From Pseudomonas sp. Irchel 3A7 (GTDB lineage Bacteria; Pseudomonadota; Gammaproteobacteria; Pseudomonadales; Pseudomonadaceae), in contig NZ_FYED01000010.1 of assembly GCF_900187565.1 (NCBI RefSeq), positions 124,001 through 188,000 on the forward strand: a stretch of 64,000 nt of DNA, given 5' to 3'. Every line of letters starts with the position of its first letter. Position 1 is the stretch's first letter. Positions 36,030 to 45,318 of this stretch are shown piece by piece. Position numbers and translations under genes: made by a program. A model generated the notes under the pieces. That model searched no databases. It was not told the origin of the DNA and was given only the letters and a program-made list of their open reading frames with translations.

Positions 36030-36252
36030 TCATCCACTGCGACGGTCGAGCCCAGACCGTCGCTTTCCGACCCAAAGCTGCCGGTGCCGAACAGCAGCGA
36101 TTGGCCAGAAGCGGACGCGCACTTCATCTTGGCACTCTGTACTGCTACCCAAAGCACCATCTCGTCGACGTCGCTGATTGCACCTTGCTGATCACTGGTA
36201 GTGTGAATCCGCAGAGAGTGACTGCGAATTCACAGCTGGGGCCTGTCGTTTT
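36030..36252. other. Intergenic stretch with dispersed repeat copy
   Basis: A degenerate repeat copy is at about 36048-36120 (cgacccaaagctgccggtgc ... cagcagcgattggccagaagcgg). No gene seen. Confidence 0.45.
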
Positions 36253-38118
36253 TTAGTGAACTACTTCTTGGATTGCCGGCTGAATGTGAGTTCCCCAAAG
36301 TTTCACGAGAGGGCTACAAGTGATGTGAAACATTAGCCAGCATGCGTAGATGCAAGGGGCGCTGTAGCAGTTGCTAGCAGTGAGTTTGCCGTGAGCCATT
36401 TCGTGCCTCAGCATAGGCCCGCCCTTTAGGTTGAAAAGCAGATGGAACATGTATGCTATGTCCTTGCCGAATGCCTGCTCTAACTCATCTTTACGGTTCG
36501 AGTACATTTGACTGAGAGACTGGTCTTCCTGCGTAAGGTTAACATTGAGCTTTGCTGTTCTGGCGCCCCGGTTAGTAAGCACGTATCGGAGAGAGTTTTC
36601 CAATTGTGGAATGAGTGCATGAACAGCAGAAACCATGTCTCCTTGAATCATTCGAGCGAAACCCAGTGCAAAAATTGCCTCGTGCCCTGGTGGTACGAAA
36701 GCACTGTGGGAAACGAGTGGCTCCAAATGTCTCTCGTCGATGCACTCGTACTGAGTCATGGTGATGCATGCAGGCTTAATGAAGGCTTCGGTTTCAACAT
36801 GATAGTGGAACCCAACTTCTGTGAGGGCTTCATGATCGAACCACTCTTCAGAAGGCTTGTCTCCGAAACCAGCTGATGGAGATTGAGCAATCATCTTTCC
36901 TTGCTGGTCGGAATAACTTTTCCCCATGCTTGAAGATAGAAAGTATTTATTTTTCTTTTGGAGGCAGTTTTTATGTAGCGCGATTTTCTCTGGTGGCCTC
37001 GAAGCAAATGCAAGTCGGTACAGCATTTCGTGAACTTCCAGGCCCTCGAATTCATCAACCGTTGCCTGTCGTGCGTCAGTTAGGTCTACGGGTATGCTGA
37101 ACTCGCCCAATTCCGATAGCGAGTCTTCCTCAAATTGCTGTAACTCTAGCTTTAGCTCATTGATTCGCTCATTCATGCCACCAATAGATCTTAGCTCACC
37201 AATCGCTTCTCTTGTCCATGATGCTTTAGCCATATTTGAGTCGATTGCATCCCTCATTCTTAGTGTCTGGTCAACAGCGTTTACCTTGCACTGGGCCGAG
37301 GCTTCTTTGTCGCCTACTTTGGAATATGCATAAGCGGCATACAGCCAAACTTTTTTCACTGCTTCTGCGTATTGTTTGTCCTTGGTAGCTGTAGCCATTG
37401 ACTCTGCATCATTTGCTATATCTCCCCATTCAAGCAAATCGAAGCTCTGACCTAGAGAGGAAAGCCTATGGAAAGAAATCAAATTTAGTTTGTCTTTTGT
37501 GATCTCATACGCTTTTGCGAACATCTCTTTTGCATAATCCGGAATAGCCTTTCTCTTCCCGGTTGAAGCGTATATCGCAAATGCTCGCTCAATAAGATCA
37601 ACAACCTTTGAAGGGACTTCGAAATCTGATTCGTATTGATACAGCAGGCCTCCAGTGAAGAACAGGCTCACGGCATCAAGGTACGAGGTAGACGCAATCT
37701 CCGCCATTCTGTGAAGCTTTCTATTCGTGTACCAGCAACTGTCTGCGATTCGCGCACGAAGCAATGGATGGTCGATATGGTCAGTGACTTGCGTCAAAGC
37801 GTCTTGCTGCTCACCTATGTAATCACTTGGTATTAGTGTCCTCCGACCATCCATGATCATTTGAGGACTAAACGCGTCAGCCCTGTTGGGGTTGAAGTGG
37901 TAACTGCAAATCACAGCAAGCACGCTGTAGGCACGTCCGGCAGCGGCCTCTCCCAAATCTTTGGCATCTTGAGCCGCCCTTTGGAATACATCCTGCAATG
38001 TATGGAAGTGGAGGGTGTTCGTTAGGGTAAGGATGGACGAAAGACTGACGTGCTCAAAGTCATCTACGGTCGCCACGTCCATCACGGGTTGGTTTTCCTT
38101 CTGATCCTGCTCACCCAC
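36253..38118 (-). CDS. Large protein with C-terminal HEPN-like (DUF4209-type) domain
   Basis: 621-residue protein, mostly helical. The C-terminal ~120 residues show the pattern of DUF4209/HEPN proteins: a HALIPQLENSLRY block, then LRHEMAHG with R571 and H576, matching the RxxxxH catalytic motif of HEPN RNases. The N-terminal part is a long helical-repeat region without recognised motif. Low GC. GTG 38118 is chosen because GGAGG lies seven bases before it; GTG 38133 is also in frame. HEPN proteins often act as RNases in toxin-antitoxin or abortive-infection systems, but no partner antitoxin is obvious here. Confidence 0.7.
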   Translation of the reverse strand: MGEQDQKENQPVMDVATVDDFEHVSLSSILTLTNTLHFHTLQDVFQRAAQDAKDLGEAAAGRAYSVLAVICSYHFNPNRADAFSPQMIMDGRRTLIPSDYIGEQQDALTQVTDHIDHPLLRARIADSCWYTNRKLHRMAEIASTSYLDAVSLFFTGGLLYQYESDFEVPSKVVDLIERAFAIYASTGKRKAIPDYAKEMFAKAYEITKDKLNLISFHRLSSLGQSFDLLEWGDIANDAESMATATKDKQYAEAVKKVWLYAAYAYSKVGDKEASAQCKVNAVDQTLRMRDAIDSNMAKASWTREAIGELRSIGGMNERINELKLELQQFEEDSLSELGEFSIPVDLTDARQATVDEFEGLEVHEMLYRLAFASRPPEKIALHKNCLQKKNKYFLSSSMGKSYSDQQGKMIAQSPSAGFGDKPSEEWFDHEALTEVGFHYHVETEAFIKPACITMTQYECIDERHLEPLVSHSAFVPPGHEAIFALGFARMIQGDMVSAVHALIPQLENSLRYVLTNRGARTAKLNVNLTQEDQSLSQMYSNRKDELEQAFGKDIAYMFHLLFNLKGGPMLRHEMAHGKLTASNCYSAPCIYACWLMFHITCSPLVKLWGTHIQPAIQEVVH

Positions 38119-38516
38119 GTTCAAATCCTCCACGATTCAAGGTGGAGTCAGCTTATCCGAATTCGCGGTGGTAGCCACGAGCCACTGAACGGCCCTCTGT
38201 AGGGATCTATAGGCAGTGGCAGTCGTTAGTGCCAGGGCGGAAGGGGTTCAGATGGCTGTCGAAGGCTTCTGTCCAAAACCAGTCATTCCACGCCCCCCCG
38301 CGAAGGGGCGTTAGCAGCCATTTACGAACAGCTACATTCGACCCATTGCAGACGTTCGCGACAGACAGCTACTGGGCAGTTTCTGTCTATGGGGCCGCAG
38401 CGTTTTATGGTTCTAGGATTTACCGCTCAATCCGCCATTTTTCTCATAACGGCTGATCACAAGGCATAATGGGGGGTAGAAGCCGTCCTTCTGGAAATAA
38501 ATACATGAGATAAATT
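38119..38516. other. Gene-free stretch with repeat copy and GC-rich hairpin
   Basis: About 400 bases without a gene. cgcccccccgcgaaggggcg at 38290-38309 can form a hairpin. A degenerate copy of the dispersed repeat covers about 38245-38395, including cattcgacccattgcagacg and ttcgcgacagacagctactg. Confidence 0.45.
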
Positions 38517-38921
38517 ATGAGCGATATAACTTCCGAGATAGTTAAGTGGCTAACAGAAAAGCATTCGACAGGCGTCCGCTCAATTTATGGTTTTGAGTCC
38601 GTCTTGGTGATCGCTGTGGGTATCGGCGCTATGGTCAGTGCAAAGTCGCTTGTCGCAAAACGGAATGCGCTTAAAAAGCGGATGACTGGTGATTTGTCCG
38701 AGACCCACTTAATCGCAACTTTACGAGCAGAAGAAGCTGGAGAAACAGTTATATATGTCGCAACGCTGGGCAGTACCAGCGAAGGGCTCACTGTTATGAT
38801 TGTTCGCGAAGCTGGACCGGATCGTGTGAAATCATCCAGCCCTTCAATGCGATCACTGGATGAGGTTGACGCTTGGTTGACAAGCAGCACCCCATTTATT
38901 CTTGCTGACTTTAGGAATTGA
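38517..38921 (+). CDS. Hypothetical single-pass membrane protein
   Basis: 134-residue protein with one hydrophobic segment near residues 25-45 (ESVLVIAVGIGAMVSA) followed by a basic stretch and a soluble domain. The C-terminal part is strand-rich and serine-rich. Unrecognised. ATG 38517 is preceded by only a weak GAGA site. The only plus-strand gene between the HEPN-like gene and 40 kb; island-type composition. Confidence 0.5.
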   Translation: MSDITSEIVKWLTEKHSTGVRSIYGFESVLVIAVGIGAMVSAKSLVAKRNALKKRMTGDLSETHLIATLRAEEAGETVIYVATLGSTSEGLTVMIVREAGPDRVKSSSPSMRSLDEVDAWLTSSTPFILADFRN

Positions 38922-39031
38922 AACGACTGTAGTGCGCTGGTGGTGGAAGGTTGCTTTCGACCCGTTGCAGCCACTCCCAAACGCTCAAACACGCATTCTC
39001 GGTTAAGGGAGCGAATGACTTGAGTCGCCTG

Positions 39032-39319
39032 TCAGGCACGGAGCTGGTCGAATAGCTTTTGCAAAAAAACATCACCCGCCACTGAGTCTGAAAGCAAGTA
39101 ATGCCCAGACCAACTGTCCCAGCCAGCTACGAGGCTGAATTCAGAACACTGGAAATTTTGGTGAATTTTTTCATCAAGGCCTGTGACGGGTGAACCCGAT
39201 CGTTTGAACCCTCGGAGTTTGATCAGGTTTTCAGCTAGCGATGACCAGCAAGAGTCTGACACCTCGTTGAAACAGAGTGTCAGATACCCGTTAGCTGCCG
39301 TGTCGAGAGTTGGGTTCAT
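39032..39319 (-). CDS. Small hypothetical protein
   Basis: 95-residue soluble protein, possible immunity-type fold (Trp- and Ser-rich: CWSSLAENL, AGWDSWSGHYLLS). No family recognised, no clear ribosome site. It is close to another small orphan on the same strand. Confidence 0.45.
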   Translation of the reverse strand: MNPTLDTAANGYLTLCFNEVSDSCWSSLAENLIKLRGFKRSGSPVTGLDEKIHQNFQCSEFSLVAGWDSWSGHYLLSDSVAGDVFLQKLFDQLRA

Positions 39320-39391
39320 CTATTACCGTCTATGGGTTGACGCGAAGGGGATGCGCAAGCACGGCTGCGAGCGCGTTTGTTAAGTGCCTGA

Positions 39392-39709
39392 TCAAGCTTG
39401 AGAACATTTTATTGCGTTGGCGAGCTGCTCGGCTTTGTCGCGTAACTCAATGAATTTTTCGTTCAACTCGACATGACCAGGTTTCCAGGAAAGGGTGCCA
39501 TCGACATAGTTTTGACCAAGAATGAGATCATTGAGTGAGCCCATTCCGCCATAGGCTGACAGAAGGTACTCAATCCCTGAGAAATCAGAACCCAGCAATC
39601 GTGCTCTTGCCTTATGCATCCAAGCGCTCCAGTGGGTATCTCCATCGCTTTCAAGCACGGCTGCAAGCTGATCAAGAATGAAAATCAGCTCTTCGGTTTT
39701 CGGTCCCAT
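39392..39709 (-). CDS. Small hypothetical protein (DUF6966-like)
   Basis: 105-residue soluble, helical protein. The blocks LDQLAAVLESDGDTHWSAWM and GIEYLLSAYGGMGSLNDL resemble the uncharacterised DUF6966 group, small proteins often found in polymorphic-toxin or accessory regions. About 70 bases separate it from the 95-residue gene downstream, so the two may be co-transcribed. Confidence 0.6.
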   Translation of the reverse strand: MGPKTEELIFILDQLAAVLESDGDTHWSAWMHKARARLLGSDFSGIEYLLSAYGGMGSLNDLILGQNYVDGTLSWKPGHVELNEKFIELRDKAEQLANAIKCSQA

Positions 39710-39875
39710 TTTTTGATATCGTCCAAAGTGAAACGCGGCATAAGCGGGATGATCCGTTTTACTTGCCCGCTAGCTGCATAAGCTACTGTTTCGCCTGTAG
39801 GGTGTCCACGGGCCGCTCCTGGCCGGTAGCTTCAAACATGTCCTTGACTGCCCGCCAGCGCAATCAACGCAAATC

Positions 39876-40793
39876 CTACGGCTTCTGATCTTCGGTGACC
39901 TCCTGCCAGCTGTCATCGGGATCAAACCGTTTCATCGACTGTGCGAGTTTATAACCCTCGGGTCCCAGGTCTTTCTCGAACACCTGGCCCTCATGGCTGA
40001 TCATGAAACTCATCACCCCGGTGTCATCGTATTTCGCCGGCCAGGCAATGAGGGCAAAGCCACGGCTCATCTTGTCGCCGATGAGGTAGCTGTAGGCGCC
40101 GCCGGGTGCGGAGGGGCCTTGTCCGTCGAGGATTCGGAAGTGGTAACCATGCCAGTCTTCATCGGCGATGGCTTTGCCGAACAGCGGCCCCAATGGACTG
40201 ATTTGACCGCTGTCGTCGTCCGCCCAATAAAGTCCGTCGTGCTTGCCGGGAGTGCTGAAGATTTTCTGCGCATATTCAAGGGCACCGTCCCCGTCACGGT
40301 CCACTGACGCATAGTCCATCTGGGCGTCGTGATAGGTCAGTACCGATTGCACCGCGGCCAGTTCGTTGCTGCCGATTCGCCGTGTACGGATTTCGGCGCT
40401 ACCGGCCTTCATGTCGAAGCGCCAACCCTTTTCGGCTTTTACCAGGGGTATCGGCAGTGTCCAGTGGTCACTGCCCACCGACAGGACAGCTTTTCGCTCA
40501 CTGGTTTTTTCGATGGCATGTTGCTCGCGGTAAAGCTTCAAAAACGCATCCACGTCACTGCGCTGGACGCCACCTCGCGGGATGAAACTGCGCCAGTCTT
40601 CACCCAGCAGCTGCGTCAGGCGTTCCTGATCGGCGTGTTTAGTACCCAGTGCTTCGACGAACGCCTGGGCAGCCTTTTCCGGGGTTGGAAATGCCTGCTG
40701 TGCCGTCGCCACGCATGACCATGCCAGGCTGCCGATCATCAGGATAAGAGGTAGCAGGCCCATGAATGCATTCTCTTGAAGATGGTTTTTCAA
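39876..40793 (-). CDS. DUF2950 periplasmic protein
   Basis: 305-residue protein with an N-terminal signal peptide (hydrophobic residues about 12-30, cleavage near ATAQQ). The rest matches the uncharacterised DUF2950 family: FPTPEKAAQAFVEAL, an IPRGGVQRSDVDAFL-like block and a long GYHFRILDGQGPSAPGGAY segment. DUF2950 and DUF3300 genes are commonly neighbours in proteobacteria. Here its ATG overlaps the DUF3300 stop by four bases, so they are translationally coupled and probably work together in the periplasm or outer membrane. Confidence 0.88.
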   Translation of the reverse strand: MKNHLQENAFMGLLPLILMIGSLAWSCVATAQQAFPTPEKAAQAFVEALGTKHADQERLTQLLGEDWRSFIPRGGVQRSDVDAFLKLYREQHAIEKTSERKAVLSVGSDHWTLPIPLVKAEKGWRFDMKAGSAEIRTRRIGSNELAAVQSVLTYHDAQMDYASVDRDGDGALEYAQKIFSTPGKHDGLYWADDDSGQISPLGPLFGKAIADEDWHGYHFRILDGQGPSAPGGAYSYLIGDKMSRGFALIAWPAKYDDTGVMSFMISHEGQVFEKDLGPEGYKLAQSMKRFDPDDSWQEVTEDQKP

Positions 40794-42247
40794 CGCCGGC
40801 CCCCCCCTCTTTGGCGCATGGGAGGACTGGACGGCCTGCTGATCTGGTGACCGGCGGATCGCGCTGCGCTGGGGCGCATGGCGGATGCCTGGCTGGTACG
40901 GCCACGCAGGGCCTGTGCGTTCGATCGGGACGGCGAGCGTGCGCCGGCGAATGCGTTATTGCGGGCGCTGCCGGCACTGGCCGTCGGGCGTTTTTGCGTT
41001 CCCTGGCGCGCCTGGGATTCCTGACGGCGCTGACTGGTCTGGGCGGTCTGTTGCCTGGGCTGCTGATTTTCCCGGATGTTTCTGCCCGTGCCTTGGCTCC
41101 TGTCAGACGCCTTCGGTCTGTCTGCCCCGGCTTGCATGCGATTACCGACTGAGGGTTCGGACTGCGCTCTGCGCGCTTGATCACGGGCCTGACGATTGGT
41201 GTTGGCGGGTCGCTCGATACCGTGTCTGTCCATTGAACTGCGGGCTTTTTCTCGCGCCTGGGCGCGTTGGGCATTATCCCCGCGAAATGCCTCACGTTGA
41301 TTGGCACCGTCCAGTTGCCGGCCGTACTGCTGACGGCTCCTGCTGTCTCGATAGGGAACGCCATCGCGATGAATGGAATTGTGCTCCCACTTGTTCTGGT
41401 TCCGGTTGATCTGGGTGTTGCGATTGATGTTGTTGTAGCGGTCGACATCGATGTCGATGTCGTTGTTGTCCCAGTCACAGTCCCCCCACAACGAGGCGAC
41501 GATCGCCACGCCGGTGCCGAACGCCAGCCCGGCCATCAAGGCTGATCCGGGGTAATACGCAGGGGGCGGTGGATAGTAGACGGGCGGCGAAGCAGGGTAG
41601 GCCCAGGTGCCATAGGTCGTGGTCGGATTGTAAGTGGGGACGTACACCACCTGCGGGTCGGCAGGCTCGATGACGATGGTGGTGGAGCTGCTGGCGGGGG
41701 CAGGGGCCTGGGCCTGGGCTGCCGGTGCCGTCTGAACCGTCACGTTCTGGTATTGGTTGCTCTGCAGGTTGCCTGCTGCCTGCGCCTGATGACGCAAGCG
41801 TTGCACGCCGTTCATGACATCGTCGGGTTGCGCCAGAAAGGCATCGCCCAGGCGTTGCACCCAGACGGGGTCCTGTCCGAGCGTTGCCAGGACCTGTGGG
41901 AACGCGACCAGCGCCTGTACGCTCGGGTCCCAGGTCTGGCTCGACACTTGTTTGACCGCATCATCGCCCTTGGCGTCCGGATGGGCTTTGGACCAGGTGA
42001 CCGCCTCGGCGATTTCCCCGGGGTAGGTGCTGGCCATCAGCACCTGTGCCAACAGTGGGTCCGGGTAGAGCGCAATGGGCGCCAGCATCTGGTCCAACTG
42101 CTCCTCGGTAAACACCACCTCTTTGGCCGGTGCCGCTTGGGGCGCCGTATCGGCAGCGTTGGCGGGTCCCTGCGGCGACTGCGCCAGGCAAGAAAATCCA
42201 CTTAGAACCAGTACAACAGAGACTGCGTAAAGTAGAGAAGTGCGCAT
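40790..42247 (-). CDS. DUF3300 envelope protein with basic low-complexity tail
   Basis: 485-residue exported protein. Signal peptide at residues 1-22. The conserved DUF3300 domain follows (EEQLDQMLAPIALYPDPLLA, MASTYPGEIAEA, residues about 45-200). A Pro/Tyr-rich segment (YVPTYNPTTTYG, YYPPPPAYYPG) is next, then a hydrophobic Gly/Ala stretch, then DNDIDIDVDRYN and a long Arg/Gln/Ser-rich tail of about 200 residues. The basic tail could contact peptidoglycan, DNA or LPS. First gene of the DUF3300-DUF2950 pair. Function unknown. Confidence 0.88.
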   Translation of the reverse strand: MRTSLLYAVSVVLVLSGFSCLAQSPQGPANAADTAPQAAPAKEVVFTEEQLDQMLAPIALYPDPLLAQVLMASTYPGEIAEAVTWSKAHPDAKGDDAVKQVSSQTWDPSVQALVAFPQVLATLGQDPVWVQRLGDAFLAQPDDVMNGVQRLRHQAQAAGNLQSNQYQNVTVQTAPAAQAQAPAPASSSTTIVIEPADPQVVYVPTYNPTTTYGTWAYPASPPVYYPPPPAYYPGSALMAGLAFGTGVAIVASLWGDCDWDNNDIDIDVDRYNNINRNTQINRNQNKWEHNSIHRDGVPYRDSRSRQQYGRQLDGANQREAFRGDNAQRAQAREKARSSMDRHGIERPANTNRQARDQARRAQSEPSVGNRMQAGADRPKASDRSQGTGRNIRENQQPRQQTAQTSQRRQESQARQGTQKRPTASAGSARNNAFAGARSPSRSNAQALRGRTSQASAMRPSAARSAGHQISRPSSPPMRQRGGGRR

Positions 42248-42380
42248 CGCCCCACCTCATGTGGTCAGGCAGGCTTGAGAAGGCTGGATCAATGTCAGGG
42301 AGTGAAAACAGCCGACCTCGATGACAAAACTAAGGGTAGCAGACCCCCACGGTTTAGCCGCCCGCAGCCTGTAGATTGAG

Positions 42381-43055
42381 CTACTGAGGTCGGGGTAGAT
42401 GAAAGTTGTTATCAATGATGGTTTGTACGATCTCCACCGAACCGTTTATGGCGAACTGAGCACCCATGCAGACGAGTAGAAAGCCCATCAGGCGTGATAT
42501 CGCATCTATGCCTGATTCCCCTGTTATTTTCATGATTAATCCTGAGCTGCGCAGGCAGATCCAGAGAATAATCGCAGTCAACAAGAAGATTAACGGCGGT
42601 GCGGTTAATAGCACCCAGGCTGGAAATAACGTGCTGTGTTTGATGGTTGCCGAAGAGCTGATAATCATCGCGATGGTTCCTGGCCCGGCCGTACTGGGCA
42701 TGGCCAGCGGAATGAAGGCGAAACTGGCCTGTTCCTTTGGGTTGTTGACGGCGGCAGAAGCCTGGACGGGCGGCGGGAAGAGCATCTTCAAACCCATGAT
42801 CATGAGAATACCGCCGCCGGCCATTCGCAATCCCGGAATGGAAATGTTGAAAGCGTCCATCACAAACTCACCTATGTAATAGGTCAGTGCCATGATGAGA
42901 AAAACATAGAGCGAAGTTGCAAGCGCCTGTCTGTTTTTTTCTTTTTGGGTAAGGCCTTTGCTCAGGGCGATAAATAACGCCACTGTTGTAGGCGGATTGG
43001 TCAGTGGCAGTAACGCCAGTAATCCAAGCGCGATAGCATTCAACAAATCTGTCAT
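42381..43055 (-). CDS. MarC/UPF0056 family membrane protein
   Basis: 224-residue inner-membrane protein with six predicted helices, of the MarC (NAAT) family. Typical blocks: LLALLPLTNPPTTVALF near the start, the GGGILMIMGLKML helix, and PLAMPSTAGPGTIAMII. Despite the old name there is no evidence that MarC transports drugs; some relatives carry neutral amino acids. It stands 50 bases after the unknown periplasmic gene on the same strand. Moderately low GC. Confidence 0.9.
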   Translation of the reverse strand: MTDLLNAIALGLLALLPLTNPPTTVALFIALSKGLTQKEKNRQALATSLYVFLIMALTYYIGEFVMDAFNISIPGLRMAGGGILMIMGLKMLFPPPVQASAAVNNPKEQASFAFIPLAMPSTAGPGTIAMIISSSATIKHSTLFPAWVLLTAPPLIFLLTAIILWICLRSSGLIMKITGESGIDAISRLMGFLLVCMGAQFAINGSVEIVQTIIDNNFHLPRPQ

Positions 43056-43104
43056 ATCGAAGCGTCCGCAGCAGCCTTTTTCAAGGCCTTTGCTTGTCAG
43101 GCAC

Positions 43105-43680
43105 CTAACGCGAGGTTTTGATCTTCATGACCTCGGTGTAGATGGCATTGATCGTCTGACCCACCTGAAGCTTCTTCATTCGTTCCTGAAGCTGCGGGTC
43201 CTCGACCTTCAGGACGGTCAGTTCGCCTTCCGGCGGAAGCAAGGTCACTTCATGCTTTTTCAAGTCAATGCGAGTGATCTTTGACGTGACCTTGACCCGG
43301 CGAACCGCCTCACCGCCCGGATCAGGATTGTCCTGGGTGGCACGGACAACCACGGATTCATTGCTGACCCCTGGTGCAGCGTCGACATTCGTGTCGAGCA
43401 CATAGGCGACCGTGCGAACAACGTGGATATCGACCTTGTCGCCAACTTTCAGATTGCTCAGGGTCTTGGCTTTTTCCGTGAGCTGGATGGACACCGGGTT
43501 TTTGTTGGCGTCTTCTATGGTGACCTGATGATTCGCCGGATCAACGGCCAGCACCCGGGTGACGATGTGACCTTCCATGGAGTGGCTACCCAATGGCACC
43601 TCGGCTGCATGGGCCGCAAAGCCGATCGCGGCCATGATCGAGGCAAGGACAACAACGGTAAGGGAGGGAATCGGTTTCAT
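43105..43680 (-). CDS. Hypothetical periplasmic protein
   Basis: 191-residue protein with a clear signal peptide (cleavage after HAAEV, about residue 26). The mature part is strand-rich: GHIVTRVLAVDPANHQVTIE and KVTSKITRIDLKKHEVTLL look like two copies of a small beta-barrel motif linking a value-like loop, each ending with a KVGDKV/QVGQTI block. This is typical of copper-binding/periplasmic-chaperone-like DUFs but I do not recognise a named family. Probably co-transcribed with marC. Confidence 0.65.
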   Translation of the reverse strand: MKPIPSLTVVVLASIMAAIGFAAHAAEVPLGSHSMEGHIVTRVLAVDPANHQVTIEDANKNPVSIQLTEKAKTLSNLKVGDKVDIHVVRTVAYVLDTNVDAAPGVSNESVVVRATQDNPDPGGEAVRRVKVTSKITRIDLKKHEVTLLPPEGELTVLKVEDPQLQERMKKLQVGQTINAIYTEVMKIKTSR

Positions 43681-44184
43681 GGGCCTGTTTTTCTTTTGTT
43701 GGCAGGTAGAACAGCGCTATGGATTACCGGTGGGCGCGTTTTGCACACAGGTCAAAGCATAGACATTGATTGCCGGGGTGCCCCATCACGGTGTCGATCG
43801 GGGCTGTTCGCCTGTTTCCGAGGGCGGCTACTGTTCAGGGGCGCAGGGATTGAGCTTCAAGAGAGGTTTGAGGTGAGCATGCACGGACATGCATGACAGT
43901 CGGTCCTTGCCCGCAGGTGGCAATCGGCTGCGGATTCAACCGGTCGCCATCGTCGGCTTTGGCTCGATCCAAGTCATACAGCCGCCGATCATCCGCCCGG
44001 TGAAAGGCTTCGTTGGAAGCCTTTTCTGATAGCGCTGAAGGGTGCACGTGTCGGTAAGACGCGTGCACGGGCTTTCCCTCATGGTTCTGACATGACGTCC
44101 GGGCGACCAGCGTCATATTCGTCGACGATCAGCGCCATGGGCCGACAGTGCCCAGGGCGGGATGCGTTCCTGGAATTCACAAGC
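43681..44184. other. Gene-free stretch with inverted repeat copy
   Basis: 500 bases without a convincing gene. At about 43897-43960 lies a copy, inverted relative to 31316, of the dispersed repeat (ggcaatcggctgcggattca accggtc). A frame running through 43835-44116 on the minus strand has poor protein character and was not accepted. Confidence 0.45.
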
Positions 44185-45318
44185 TTAGTTAACCATCACC
44201 TCGTCCAGTGCCTGCTCCAGAATGCTGACCGTGCGCTCGATATTGTGCAGCTTTTCGAGTCCGAACAGACCGATGCGGAAGGTCTGGAAGTCGGCCGGCT
44301 CGTCGCATTGCAACGGCACTCCGGCGGCGATCTGCAGGCCGTGGCTGGCAAATTTCCTGCCGCTCTTGATGTCGGCATCATCGGTGTAGCTCACCACTAC
44401 GCCAGGGGCCTGAAAGCCGGCTGCGGCCACGCTTTTGATGCCTTTGCCGGTCAACATTGCGCGCACCCGATCGCCCAGAACCTGTTGTTCGCCGCAGACC
44501 TTGTCGAAACCATAGGCTTGCGTCTCTTTCATCACGTCGTTAAATCGCGCGAGGGAATCGCAGGGCATGGTCGCATGGTAGGCATGTCCGCCCTGTTCGT
44601 AGGCCTGCATGATCTGCAGCCACTTTTTCAGGTCGCAGGCGAAGCTGCTGCTCTGCGTCTGTTCGATGCGCTCGAGGGCCAAGGAACTGAGCATGACCAG
44701 GGCGCAGCAAGGGGAGGCGCTCCAGCCTTTCTGCGGTGCGCTGATCAGCAGGTCGACGGCGCATTTGTGCATATCAACCCAAAGCGTACCCGAGGCGATG
44801 CAGTCCAGCACGAACAGGCCACCCACCGCATGCACGGCGTCGCCGACGGCCCGCAGGTACTCGTCGGGCAGGAGAATCCCTGATGAGGTTTCAACGTGAG
44901 GAGCGAAGACAATCTGCGGCTTGTGCGCCGCAATGGCTGCCAGCACTTCGTCCAGCGGGGGTGGGGCGTAGGCAGCCTGGCGACCGGTGTCGACCGGTCG
45001 GGCTTTGAGCACCGTGGTGGCCGCCGGGATGTTGCCCATCTCAAGGATTTGGCTCCAGCGATAACTGAACCAGCCGTTGCGTATCACCAGGCATTGCTGG
45101 TCGGTGGCAAACTGTCGCGCCACCGCTTCCATGCCGAATGTGCCGCTGCCCGGGACCACCGCAACAGCCTGGGCGTTGTAGACCTCTTTCAGGGTCCTGG
45201 AAATGTTCTTCATCACGCCTTGAAATGACTGCGACATGTGGTTGAGCGAGCGGTCGGTGTAGACCACTGAGTACTCGACCAGCCCTTCGGGATCGATACT
45301 GGGATATAGCTTTGACAT
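44185..45318 (-). CDS. Class V aminotransferase (PLP)
   Basis: 377-residue PLP-dependent aminotransferase of the class V / serine-glyoxylate-pyruvate group. The PLP lysine is K197 in SAPQKGWS; D172 (VLDCIAS) contacts the pyridine nitrogen; PGSGTFGMEAV binds the phosphate. The alignment with alanine-glyoxylate and 2-aminoethylphosphonate aminotransferases is general only, so the amino donor is not defined. Start at ATG 45318 with an AAGGAG upstream; a longer frame has no ribosome site. It stands alone in its transcription unit. Confidence 0.88.
   Translation of the reverse strand: MSKLYPSIDPEGLVEYSVVYTDRSLNHMSQSFQGVMKNISRTLKEVYNAQAVAVVPGSGTFGMEAVARQFATDQQCLVIRNGWFSYRWSQILEMGNIPAATTVLKARPVDTGRQAAYAPPPLDEVLAAIAAHKPQIVFAPHVETSSGILLPDEYLRAVGDAVHAVGGLFVLDCIASGTLWVDMHKCAVDLLISAPQKGWSASPCCALVMLSSLALERIEQTQSSSFACDLKKWLQIMQAYEQGGHAYHATMPCDSLARFNDVMKETQAYGFDKVCGEQQVLGDRVRAMLTGKGIKSVAAAGFQAPGVVVSYTDDADIKSGRKFASHGLQIAAGVPLQCDEPADFQTFRIGLFGLEKLHNIERTVSILEQALDEVMVN

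Noticed and set aside
35305..36250. att sites flanking the tyrosine recombinase
   Set aside because: I searched by eye for direct repeats on both sides of the gene and found only degenerate copies of the dispersed repeat; no tRNA gene is present.
43835..44116. 93-codon minus-strand frame
   Set aside because: It runs through a repeat-containing intergenic stretch, has no ribosome site and poor composition.
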